This document shows positions 52,886 to 61,308 of a stretch of 64,000 bases of DNA, one piece after another. Source of the DNA: Enterocloster bolteae (lineage in GTDB: Bacteria; Bacillota; Clostridia; Lachnospirales; Lachnospiraceae); the NCBI RefSeq assembly GCF_002234575.2, contig NZ_CP022464.2:5022001-5086000 (forward strand), written 5' to 3'. Position numbers and translations under genes: made by a program. The number at the start of each line of letters is the position of its first letter. The stretch's first letter is position 1. The notes beneath the pieces were generated by a model. It did not search any database. It saw only the letters and a list, made by a program, of their open reading frames with translations, and was not told the DNA's origin.

Positions 52886-53410
52886 TTATTTTACGCTCTT
52901 AATCTGGACAATCTTATTACCCCAGCCCTGTAAGATCGGATTGTTAACAACCGCTTTTTTTAAATCATCGGCAGCCTCAATTTCTCCGATCTTTGTATAG
53001 TCTCCGGTCACCTCCCCGTCCCCATAGAACAGGATGATCCTGTTTGGGTGGGAGTAATACACTTCTCCTGCTTTTTGGGAGGTCACTGTTTTCACATCAA
53101 CCGATGGAATCTCATACCGCGATGAAATATCATAATACTGCATCACTTCCCAATTATCATAATCATCAAAGTGATAGATTGGAAGCCTCCAGTCGGCTGT
53201 CCCTACATGCTTTTTTATAGCTGCGGCCGTATCATTATTTTCAAGTGTCATTGTGAAGGCTGCTCCATTATCACCAAAACGCACCTCCAACTGGGATGCA
53301 GTTACAACCTCTCCTGTCATTTCCGCACTTGCAACTCCTGTAAGAGCTGCTGTCAATCCAATGACTACCATAATTGCCACGGCATATTTTTTTAATCCTG
53401 CTTTCTTCAT
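52886..53410 (-). CDS. Secreted cyclophilin-like fold protein
   Basis: The 174-residue protein has a signal peptide (MKKAGLKKYAVAIMVVIGL, cleaved near ASA-EM) and one cyclophilin-like domain (LEVRFGDNGAAFTMTLENN to the end). It is the intact relative of the lipoprotein at 45984, with shared blocks such as WRLPIYHxDDYxNWEVMQYYDI. The ligand and function are unknown. It is encoded 54 bases after the alpha/beta hydrolase lipoprotein gene and ends at a strong terminator. The start follows AAAGGACACTTT. Confidence 0.83.
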   Translation of the reverse strand: MKKAGLKKYAVAIMVVIGLTAALTGVASAEMTGEVVTASQLEVRFGDNGAAFTMTLENNDTAAAIKKHVGTADWRLPIYHFDDYDNWEVMQYYDISSRYEIPSVDVKTVTSQKAGEVYYSHPNRIILFYGDGEVTGDYTKIGEIEAADDLKKAVVNNPILQGWGNKIVQIKSVK

Positions 53411-53464
53411 AAAGTGTCCTTTCCTGTGCTCCTTTTAAAGCGCACAACCTCCGTAATCCACCGG

Positions 53465-54658
53465 TTACTGGAATGCTTCCGTAAAGAAGCTCTCTAATTT
53501 GTCAAACGGAATTTTATCCATCTGATCGTACAGGTCTGTGTGGGTTGCTCCCGGAATTATCAACAGTTCCTTATTATCACCCTGGAGGAGTTCGTATGCA
53601 TCATGGCTGTACATTAAAGAATGTGCTTCCTCGCCATGCACAAGAAGAACCGAACTTCTGATTTCAGGGGCATACTCAAACAAACGCATATTCATCAGAG
53701 AGCCCGGAGCGGTAGCCGCCCACCCATTATTGGAATTGACGGAACGGGGATGATAGCCACGGTCGGTCTTATAATAAGCCACATAGTCCTTAACATACTG
53801 CGGAGCTTCTTCCGGTGCTTCTTCCGGAAGGCCGCCTCCCAGCGTATAAGTTCCATTTTTATAATCATCTGTTCTCTGTTGATTGTAAGCAACACGGGAC
53901 TCATACCTTCCGTCCTCATCAATGGAATCAAAATAACCAAGTGCCGTATTCCGGCTCATGTCGTACATCGTCATGGCAGCCGTGGCTTTAACTCTGGTAT
54001 CCAGCGCTGCTGTCTGAAGTGCCATACCGCCCCAGCCACAGATACCGATAATACCAATCTGTTCTGGATCAACATTGTCCTGGGTGGAAAGGAAATCAAT
54101 CGCAGCCTGGTAATCCTCAACGTTGATATCCGGCGAATTGAAGTACCTCGGATATCCGCCGCTTTCTCCTGTAAAGGATGGGTCAAAGGCAATAGCAAGA
54201 AAACCTCGTTCTGCCATTTCCTGTGCATAAAGACCGGAACTCTGCTCCTTTACAGCGCCAAAGGGGCCACTTACAGCAATGGCCGGAATCTTCCCTGTAT
54301 ATTCTTTTGGTTCGTAAAGATCAGCAGCCAATGTATTGCCAAAGTGGTTGACAAACGTCACCTTTCTATGGTTCACTTCATCACTGAGTGGAAATACCTT
54401 ATCCCATTCGTCAGTAAGTTCAATCGGTTCCACCTTGATGGAGGTATCCTCCATCATACCATAATTTACAACTCCGTCTGTTGTTTCGTCTGTGTCTGCA
54501 ACAGGTGCACCGGTTTCCGGTTCTGTCTCCGATGTTGTGCTCTGCTGTGTCTGCTGCTCCGTTACAGTCTGCTGGCTATTCTGTACAGAGCAGCCTGTGC
54601 TTACGAGTACCGTGAGCATTAACGCCCCTGCTATGATTCTCTGCGAATTCTTTCTCAT
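53465..54658 (-). CDS. Alpha/beta hydrolase-like lipoprotein
   Basis: The 397-residue protein has a lipoprotein signal (VLVSTGC, Cys23), a threonine/glutamine/glutamate-rich linker (about 25-65) and an alpha/beta hydrolase domain homologous to the cytoplasmic protein at 36386. The nucleophile region reads GIIGICGWGG: Trp209 replaces the serine present in the paralogue (GICGSGG), leaving Cys207 as the only candidate nucleophile. A histidine remains in GATHTDLYD. It may be a cysteine hydrolase or a binding protein. It leads an operon with a cyclophilin-like protein. Confidence 0.82.
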   Translation of the reverse strand: MRKNSQRIIAGALMLTVLVSTGCSVQNSQQTVTEQQTQQSTTSETEPETGAPVADTDETTDGVVNYGMMEDTSIKVEPIELTDEWDKVFPLSDEVNHRKVTFVNHFGNTLAADLYEPKEYTGKIPAIAVSGPFGAVKEQSSGLYAQEMAERGFLAIAFDPSFTGESGGYPRYFNSPDINVEDYQAAIDFLSTQDNVDPEQIGIIGICGWGGMALQTAALDTRVKATAAMTMYDMSRNTALGYFDSIDEDGRYESRVAYNQQRTDDYKNGTYTLGGGLPEEAPEEAPQYVKDYVAYYKTDRGYHPRSVNSNNGWAATAPGSLMNMRLFEYAPEIRSSVLLVHGEEAHSLMYSHDAYELLQGDNKELLIIPGATHTDLYDQMDKIPFDKLESFFTEAFQ

Positions 54659-54840
54659 TGTGTTCTTCCTTTCTTTTATAATTTTTTATGTAATAACAGA
54701 TTTTCTACAAATCCGGATTACTTCTTCATACAAGGAAAGTGGAGCATAACCACTCAAAATGCAGAAGGGCCATACAGTATCTTTACCCCTTAACCCACTA
54801 ATCACATTTACTAAATAAATTCCCCTTCCTATATGTTTTA

Positions 54841-55349
54841 TCATCCGCTCCATTTTATAGAACTCATAAACTGCCTTGCCCTGTCTTCTTTCGGGGACTC
54901 AAAAAATTCTTTCGGCGTATTTTCCTCTACCACCACGCCTTTATCCATGAAAATCACCTTTGTTCCCACATTTTTTGCAAAGTTCATTTCGTGGGTGACA
55001 ACCAGCATCGTCATTCCTTCCCCTGCCAGCTTTCTCATCACCTCTAATACCTCGCCAATCAGCTCCGGGGCAAGGGCCGAGGTCGGTTCGTCAAACAGGA
55101 TTACTTCCGGTTCCATGGCAATCGCGCGGGCAATCCCCACTCTCTGCTGCTGTCCGCCGGACAGCTGATGAGGATAATAGTCATACCGGTCCCAGAGTCC
55201 CACCTTATCTAAAGCCCTCTTACCGGCCTTCTCAGCCTGGGACCTTGGCATTTTCCGAGCAATGACTAACCCCTCCGTTACATTCTGCAGGGCCGTTTTA
55301 TTCCGGAAAAGATTGTAGTTCTGAAAGATGAATGCGGTCTTTCTCCTTA
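54841..55349 (-). pseudogene. Amino-acid ABC ATPase lacking Walker A
   Basis: The frame carries the C-terminal two thirds of a polar amino-acid ABC ATPase: FIFQNYNLF Q-loop, LSGGQQQRVGIARA signature, VILFDEPTSAL Walker B and VTHEM H-loop. The first 75-85 residues with Walker A are missing, and the homology starts (RRKTAFIFQ) three bases after the stop of the permease fragment. A GTG overlapping that stop could start it. Without the P-loop it cannot bind ATP normally. The 54659-54840 gap downstream holds no recognised feature. Confidence 0.8.
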
Positions 55350-55352
55350 TTT

Positions 55353-55998
55353 TCACTCCAGCCTCAGTTTCTGTTCCCATACGCTCTGAAGCCTGGTCAG
55401 CGCCGTACAAAATATGAGGTAAATGATGCCAACCTCACGGTACAGTGCAAATGGTTCATACGTTCTGGCAGCAATTCTCTGGGCCGACATGAACATTTCC
55501 ATCACTGTGATATTGGCTGCCAGGGACGTATCCTTCACCAGCCCAATCAGGGAATTACTCAGCGGCGGAAATGCGATTCTGAGAGCCTGGGGCAGAATAA
55601 TCCGCATCATGGTCTGAGTATAGGACAAACCCACACAGTATCCGGCCTCCAACTGTCCGGCCGGAACTGCCTCTATAGCAGCCCGGATGGTCTCGGACGC
55701 ATAGGCTCCGGTATTAACAGAAAATACAACTACGGCCGATGGGAATGCATCCAGAGTTATCCCCAATCCCGGAAGCCCAGCCCCTTCACATCTACCGTCT
55801 GTACTCTCACCGTCAGCTGCTTTTTCCCCTTCTGTTCCAGCATCTTCCCCAGCTGTCTGAGCCTCCACCGTGGTTCCTGATACCGTAGTTTCTGCAGGTA
55901 TGGTTCCCGCCCCGGCATTTAAAGAACCACTGCCCGCCAAAAGTCCTGTTGTCAGTACAGCAGCCGCTGTCACAATCCATTTTCTCTTTATATTTTTT
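55353..55998 (-). pseudogene. Fusion of a secreted-protein signal peptide with an ABC permease C-terminus
   Basis: From about 55998 the minus strand encodes KNIKRKWIVTAAAVLTTGLLAGSGS, a signal peptide as in solute-binding proteins, and an acidic linker. Around residue 70 it passes into LGITLDAFPSAVVVFSVNTGAYASE, the C-terminal half of a polar amino-acid ABC permease, including the EAA-type loop AAIEAVPAGQLEAG. The binding-protein body and permease N-terminus are deleted. The signal-peptide frame has no ATG; the TTG after AGGAGG is one base out of frame across a run of six A. The whole is a collapsed transporter operon. Confidence 0.75.
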
Positions 55999-56031
55999 CA
56001 AATCCTCCTAATCTTAATATTTATTGAATCC

Positions 56032-56157
56032 TTATGGTTTAAGCCAATGGAAGCCGATTTTGCCGCCCCAAGTTGCCCTACCATAGAAGAGAAGCATCCA
56101 TATATTGCATGATAATTCGCTGTTATCTGTGCCAAAATGGCATATTTTCTTCTTCAT
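56032..56157 (-). CDS. Small ORF of 41 residues with strong ribosome site
   Basis: After GGAAAGGAGGCGG an ATG at 56157 opens a 41-residue peptide beginning MKKKICHFGTDNSELSCNIW and ending GGKIGFHWLKP. It is the first open frame behind promoter copy D and precedes the eroded ABC transporter. It could be a leader peptide, a small membrane-associated peptide or a remnant; no homologue is recognised. Confidence 0.4.
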   Translation of the reverse strand: MKKKICHFGTDNSELSCNIWMLLFYGRATWGGKIGFHWLKP

Positions 56158-56181
56158 TTCCGCCTCCTTTCCTTTACATCT

Positions 56182-56238
56182 ATTTTATTATGCCAACACA
56201 ATAATATCAAATGCCTATATTAAATACATACACATACC
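56182..56238 (-). promoter_or_regulatory. Recurring box-plus-promoter, copy D (eroded ABC operon)
   Basis: On the minus strand the box with TATTTAATATAGGCAT abuts TTGATA (56210-56205), then 17 bp, then TAAAAT (56187-56182). Confidence 0.68.
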
Positions 56239-56295
56239 TTTTGAGTATACATATTGATAAAATTTTTCTGATATCACTATTTCAGATATCAGCAC

Positions 56296-56328
56296 ATAAA
56301 AATACAGGCCATAGCCAGCCTGTATTTT
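56296..56328 (-). terminator. Hairpin terminator upstream of promoter copy D
   Basis: AAAATACAGGC and GCCTGTATTTT form a perfect 11-bp stem with an eight-base loop, followed by TTTTT on the minus strand. It probably ends transcripts from 56628-57530. Confidence 0.75.
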
Positions 56329-56406
56329 AAAAGTTGAGGCATTATTATGAATTCATGCAATTTGAATTTCGTATCGTTTCCTATACTAAAGATATCTTAG
56401 AATGGA

Positions 56407-56447
56407 AAAATAACACCCTGCCAACAAAAAGATAAACTTTTCATAAA
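56407..56447 (-). promoter_or_regulatory. Recurring 41-bp element with GTTA repeats, copy 3
   Basis: On the minus strand GTTTAT, GTTGGC and GTTATT occur at offsets of 12 and 11 bp, then CTAAGATAT. It lies upstream of the terminator and promoter copy D. The rest of 56329-56627 shows no gene. Confidence 0.58.
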
Positions 56448-56627
56448 TTTATTTTTATGCAACAATACAAAAATCGGTCTTTTCAGCTTAAATTCATCGT
56501 TCCAAATGAAGTGATATTGTCACCCAAGCTGCTGAAAAAATAAAATCACTTAAGAAACCACCGCCCGATAACTATCTTTTTTCAAGTCAATCTGTGGAAT
56601 TTAGTCTTGCATACGGAATGTAAAATT

Positions 56628-57530
56628 TCATTTCATCCTTTTCTTATTTCTTTTTTTTGTTCCTATAATCAATAAGATTCCAGCGGCTCCGAATATCGAC
56701 ACTGCTATGGTGTTTTTTTCAATTATATCCTTTTTGTAAGATAGCCCAACTCCTGACTGATTGTAGGAATTTGATACCCTTACAACATCATCATAATAAT
56801 AAATGGAGAAACCGTTTATGTTATCATTATTACTATTCTGTGCATTTAAAGGTGTAGCTGTTTTCTCCCTATTTTTTGCTGCTGTAGGCCATTCCCCAAT
56901 AAATGCATGTGTCGTAGACTTCTGCGCAGGAATCACAAATTCAGGTTTTTCATCAGCATTAAATATGATAGCTGCAGGATATCGAATTCCAGAAAGTCCT
57001 GAAACAACTTCGTATGAATACTCATCACTGTTGTACCCCGCCTCCTCAAGAGAAGTTGTTACAGTATTGTCATAATCAACCGTTTCTGCATCATATACAT
57101 AGACAGCTCCCACAGTCCAAATATTTAATTTCTGTTTGAGCGTTTCTTTTGCATCTTCCGGAATATCAGCAGGAATGGATATCACCTTGGTTATATCAAC
57201 CAAAATCGTAAAACCGTCTGTGTATACGGGAATTTGCCACTTATAATAACTGTTTTCCAATGATTCTTTAACATCATTTGTTTTTAACAACTCGGAATTG
57301 GCATAAACTTTATATGCTCTTTCCATTTCCACCTCATCCGCTTCCACATCCCGGTTGAGTTCTCCACGTGCTCCACCATAATTGATATGATATAAAACCT
57401 CATCCTTCATAGAAAGAATCTCCTGATACTCGTTTCCTTCTGAATGTATCAAGCGTTCTGATGCATATGACGTAAAACTGAGATTAAGCAATAAAGAGAT
57501 ACAAACAAACATGCCGGTGATTCTTCTCAT
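56628..57530 (-). CDS. Unrecognised secreted protein with C-terminal membrane anchor
   Basis: The 300-residue protein has a signal peptide (MRRITGMFVCISLLLNLSFTSYAS), an extracellular part and a C-terminal membrane helix (about 275-291; TIAVSIFGAAGILLIIG) with a basic tail KKRNKKRMK. No LPxTG motif is present, so it is held by the helix rather than by sortase. Several DxxK and tyrosine-rich stretches occur, but no domain is recognised. The start follows AAAAGGGGGATATGTT. It probably ends at the hairpin at 56296-56328. Confidence 0.75.
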   Translation of the reverse strand: MRRITGMFVCISLLLNLSFTSYASERLIHSEGNEYQEILSMKDEVLYHINYGGARGELNRDVEADEVEMERAYKVYANSELLKTNDVKESLENSYYKWQIPVYTDGFTILVDITKVISIPADIPEDAKETLKQKLNIWTVGAVYVYDAETVDYDNTVTTSLEEAGYNSDEYSYEVVSGLSGIRYPAAIIFNADEKPEFVIPAQKSTTHAFIGEWPTAAKNREKTATPLNAQNSNNDNINGFSIYYYDDVVRVSNSYNQSGVGLSYKKDIIEKNTIAVSIFGAAGILLIIGTKKRNKKRMK

Positions 57531-57579
57531 AACATATCCCCCTTTTCTGATACAGGATATCCAGGTCCTCCAGCTTCTG

Positions 57580-57770
57580 TTACGCGGTCTGGTTAACCCA
57601 GTTTTCTTTTTTCAGTTTCGGAATCTCTTGTCGCAGCGATGGCTGCTGCTCTCCGGTATCTTCCACGGCAGTCTGTTCATTGCTGGCCGACACTGTGGTT
57701 GGTTTGCTTATGATGACTGCTGCACATATCACATAGAATATAGCCTGTTTTAAATCTGTCTTTTTTTCAT
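57580..57770 (-). pseudogene. Small secreted protein gene frameshifted in a poly-A run
   Basis: AAAGGAG precedes ATG at 57770, followed by seven A; the frame then stops after six codons. With one more A the frame would be MKKKTDLKQAIFYVICAAVI, a clear signal peptide, followed by an acidic segment (SNEQTAVEDTGEQQPS) to the stop at 57580. The product is not recognised. This could be a pseudogene, a phase-variable gene or a sequencing error. Confidence 0.5.
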
Positions 57771-57905
57771 CCTCTGTTCTCCTTTGACTTGTCCGGAAGC
57801 ACATAATTTACCAGCTCAGTATACCATACCTGTTCTTTCTGAGTAAAGTATGCTGTTAGGGTGTCATGCTTTGCCGCATATGCCGTGAGATTTAACCTAA
57901 AATTT
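57767..57905 (-). other. Open C-terminal stretch overlapping the next gene
   Basis: The minus strand reads LTAYAAKHDTLTAYFTQKEQ and ends in a TGA that overlaps the ATG at 57770. No start codon or ribosome site is seen upstream and no family is recognised. It looks like the tail of a lost gene that was translationally coupled to the small secreted protein gene. Confidence 0.35.
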
Positions 57906-58017
57906 CATGGTTCTGCGTCTCTTGTCCTTCTACCTGCTGCGCGGTTCATCTCACTACTTAGCCAATATTAACTTCTTTCCCTCGCAACCATGAAAACATT
58001 ATCACGACAAGTGGCTT

Positions 58018-58260
58018 TTATGCGTTAACAACCTTTGATATATTTCTAGAACAGGGTTTTCCATTTAAAAGCCAGACGCCATCCTCTGTCAATTTCAGGA
58101 AACGGCGCTCCCGGATAAACAGCTGTGTTCCAAGTTCTTCCTTCAGCTCCTGAATCGTCCGGCTCAGGGTCGGCTGGGAGATAAACAGCCAATCCGATTC
58201 CTTGATAAAATTGCCATATTTTGCAACCGCAATATAATAACGCAGGGAAGATAATTTCAT
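58018..58260 (-). pseudogene. LysR-family regulator, N-terminal fragment
   Basis: The first about 60 codons encode a LysR helix-turn-helix (MKLSSLRYYIAVAKYGNFIK, ISQPTLSRTIQELKEELG). After LTEDGV the similarity stops and the frame ends at 80 codons. The effector domain, about 220 residues, is missing. Confidence 0.75.
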
Positions 58261-58312
58261 CCAGCAATCTCATTTTACCTTGTGCTTTTTACAGGAAGAG
58301 CTTGTGATACTT

Positions 58313-59000
58313 TCATATTTTTAATATCAGAAGCTGAAGATAGGAAGCTTTGTCCGAGCCGGTATAAATTACCTGCCATCCCCAGTTCTTTGGTATACAG
58401 CCGGTGGGGGGCGGGGGCTGCATCATACTATTTCTGTATTCTTTCTTAGATGATAAGATTAAGCGGATGGATTCTCCTTTGTGAAATGCCATACCAACCG
58501 GACTCATTACGATATCATCCTCCACCATCTGGCCTTTCTCCAGTTTCTCAACCCGGTCAAAGCTATATGCCGGAATCTCATCCGTGATTTCCTGTTCATC
58601 CAGGTGTCTCATGGAAAGGCGTAGCTTGCCCCAAGATCCCTTATAGCGGGTGATGGAAGCGCCATCATCGGTAAAATCACGAATAGCAGCGCCATGGTTT
58701 GGTACCGTTATTTCCAAAAGCATATTGCCGTTTTGATCCAACTTCTGCATCCAAACAAAACGTCCGCACCTTCTACCTAAGAATAGAGCGGCAGCTTTGG
58801 ATATTCCACGAGGCACGTCTCCTCATCAAAGGTTATCATAAAGCTGATTCATCCGGGCAGTCCCTGCGTATCATATTTTGCAGCAGCTCCTTTGTCGGGA
58901 ATCTCTCTTTTCAACTGACGGAACGTTCCATCAAGATATAACTTTGTGTATGTAACATTCCCGCATTCGGTCAGACCGGAAATATATTTATAAAAGATGG
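58313..59000 (-). pseudogene. CocE/NonD-family hydrolase, C-terminal remnant
   Basis: The minus strand carries the beta-sandwich domain of X-Pro dipeptidyl-peptidase/CocE hydrolases (FVWMQKLDQNGNMLLEITVP, RLSMRHLDEQ, GMAFHKGESIRLILSS, SDKASYLQLLIL). Upstream pieces ITFDEETCLVEYPKLPLY and KREIPDKGAAAKYDTQGLPG belong to the same protein but are in other frames or interrupted by stops. The catalytic alpha/beta hydrolase domain is absent. Confidence 0.7.
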
Positions 59001-59184
59001 CACGGAATATAAAATCCACAACCGCACGGAACAGATGATGCAAGTATTAAAAAGTGGCTTAAATCAATGGAACGGGGGCATCTGCCGGCAAATGCATAGT
59101 AAAAAGCATCTTCTCTTGATCTGTTGACCTTAGTCTATCAAAAGAAAACGCTTTATTCTGTAACCATGGCTACGGTTTTACATT

Positions 59185-59580
59185 TTATTCAAACAGGTTA
59201 GCAAACAACTCCTGGCTCAAAATGAACACTTCGCGTCCGTCTATCCGGATGATTCCTTCCTACTGCATACGTCCCAGCTCCATTGAGAGTGATGGCCTTG
59301 CACCCCCTAAATAATCAGCGATTTCTTCTCTGGTTGCATTCAATATTTACCTTTGGCTTTTATGCTGATTATGATACAGATAAAAGTAATCCGTTCCCGG
59401 ACAGAGGCATAGGATAGGATTTTAACTTTATCGCCAAGATTATCTATTTTTTCACAAAAGTTCCCATTATATTACGCATCATGGTAATCTGAATATCACA
59501 GTATTCCGCATCGGGTTTTAAAAGCAGGTTGCCGGAGATTTCTAATATCTCGCTGTCTTCAAGGGCAATAGCATATTACC
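59185..59580 (-). pseudogene. Crp/Fnr-family regulator remnant
   Basis: Pieces of a Crp/Fnr regulator can be read on the minus strand: LEDSEILEISGNLLLKPDAE and YCDIQITMMRNIMG, then the helix-turn-helix NATREEIADYLGGARPSLSM with an in-frame TAG after LGRMQ, ending EGIIRIDGREVFILSQELF. At least two frame changes and several stops separate them. The boundaries are approximate. Confidence 0.6.
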
Positions 59581-59899
59581 ATAGTGAATTTTCGGTAAAA
59601 ATTAACGCACTTCATTGAGCAGGATTCCCTCAACTGTGTTGCTTTTACTGAGACTACGCTTACCGTCAAAGCTATCTCTTCCCATGGCGATTTTTCCCAA
59701 TAAAAACATCATAAGAGCTTCCGGTGTCTGAGCCGTCCAGAATAAAATATCATTCCGTTTATAACTTACACATTTAATCAGCTTACTCCACTACACAATG
59801 ATGTATTCTTTTCTCCTTATCCTGATACTTTTGTGCGGAGAGCGTCCATACAGGACATTTATGCCGTGAAACGCCCATATGGATACTCCTTCGTCTATG
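59581..59899. other. Degenerate stretch between Crp/Fnr remnant and sugar operon
   Basis: A minus-strand piece FWTAQTPEALMMFLLGKIAM followed by GRDSFDGKRSLSKSNTVEGI reads like protein but is closed by stops and is not recognised. The remainder holds the 3' end of the symporter gene. No terminator was recognised. Confidence 0.35.
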
Positions 59900-61297
59900 C
59901 TACTGCCTGCGCCGGATCAACTCTCCCATAATCTCTTTATGCTTTTCCGTACTGATGGGATACATCAGGTAAAAAACAGCGTTAATCAGGCTGAGAATCG
60001 CCGGAATCAGCGTTATAAACCAGTTAACCGCGTTCAAAATCTGTGCAGGCTGGGCACCGCCCGCCACATAATGCATGGCAGCCAACACCGCTGCTCCGAT
60101 GGCCGGCATCACCGCTCCCCCCGCTTTGTTTGCTACAGACACAAAGGAAGATAAAAAGCCATCGCACCTCACGCCGGAAATAAATTCCCCAAAGTCCACC
60201 GCGTCACCGATAGCCCCGAAATGGATTCCCATATAGGCATAAAAGCTCATACTACTCACGAAGGTCAGAAACCAGAACATGACCGACGGTGCGGTAGTAA
60301 AATACATGAAGAAATATGCGCCTGCAGTTATGAAGTTCAATACTGCGCAGACCTTTCCTTTATGACGGACGCGTTTAAAGAGGAAATTGCCAAACCACCC
60401 GGTTCCCACAATTGTAGCCGCCAGACCAATCAACCCGTAAGTGGTTGCATACGCTGCGTTTCCAGCATTATATTGCCAGTAATAGGCAAGCATTGCCGCC
60501 CTGCCGTACAAGACACATCCAAGAATAAACTGTCCAATAATGAGAATCAGAACTGCCTTGTTTTTTACCAGAGACTTCATCTGCAGGTTCATCGGAATCT
60601 TGTTCTGGGTGGGCGGCGGAGTCAGTACCTCCTTCGTCTTGCAACAGCTCACAATCATCGTGGGAAGTCCCAGGATACAGGTGATAAGCACAGCCCAAAA
60701 ATATCCCCTGGCGCTGCTGGCGGAACCGTCGGAAGAAAATGCAATCATCAGCGGTACAGCAATGATAACGGTCACCATGGAACTCACGTTGGCAAACATC
60801 ATCCGAAGACCTGAAACCTTTGCTCTGTCCTCCGAATCCGGAGTGATACAGCCGTTCAGCGCTCCATAAGGCATATTGCTGCAAGTGGAAGCCACCGTGA
60901 GAAGCAGATATATGCCCCACATCCACAGAAGCCTGCTTGTCATCTGCCACCCGGGGCTGGCCGCAAAAATCAGCACAATGAAACAAGCCATAGCTATGGA
61001 ACCCAGCATGAACCAGGGACGGTACCTGCCCCACCGGCTGTTGGTGCGGTCCGCCAGTGAACCGATGACCGGGTCGTTAAATGCGTCAAAAATCCTCACT
61101 ACCAGCATCATGACGGATACCGTGGCAGCCGGAATCCCAATCGTATCCGTATAATAAATCATCAGATAGGTGCTGAGCCAGTAGTACATAAAGTTGTAAC
61201 CGAAATCCCCCAAAGCGTAATACATTCTTTTCATAGGAGTCAGACGGAATGTGTTTAAATCTTCATTTGACTGATACCTATTATTCATCTTCTCCAT
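59900..61297 (-). CDS. GPH-family sugar:cation symporter
   Basis: The 465-residue protein has twelve helices and the GPH/MelB-type motifs YALGDFGYNFMYYW, FDAFNDPVIGSLADRTNSRWGRYRPW and, near the C-terminus, GAIGDAVDFGEF. The GGGGGAG site places the start at 61297, 11 bases after the FGGY kinase gene. It probably imports the polyol, pentose or glycoside that the kinase and transketolase then process. A longer upstream frame would overlap the kinase gene and is less likely. Confidence 0.9.
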   Translation of the reverse strand: MEKMNNRYQSNEDLNTFRLTPMKRMYYALGDFGYNFMYYWLSTYLMIYYTDTIGIPAATVSVMMLVVRIFDAFNDPVIGSLADRTNSRWGRYRPWFMLGSIAMACFIVLIFAASPGWQMTSRLLWMWGIYLLLTVASTCSNMPYGALNGCITPDSEDRAKVSGLRMMFANVSSMVTVIIAVPLMIAFSSDGSASSARGYFWAVLITCILGLPTMIVSCCKTKEVLTPPPTQNKIPMNLQMKSLVKNKAVLILIIGQFILGCVLYGRAAMLAYYWQYNAGNAAYATTYGLIGLAATIVGTGWFGNFLFKRVRHKGKVCAVLNFITAGAYFFMYFTTAPSVMFWFLTFVSSMSFYAYMGIHFGAIGDAVDFGEFISGVRCDGFLSSFVSVANKAGGAVMPAIGAAVLAAMHYVAGGAQPAQILNAVNWFITLIPAILSLINAVFYLMYPISTEKHKEIMGELIRRRQ

Positions 61298-61308
61298 CAC
61301 TACTCCCC

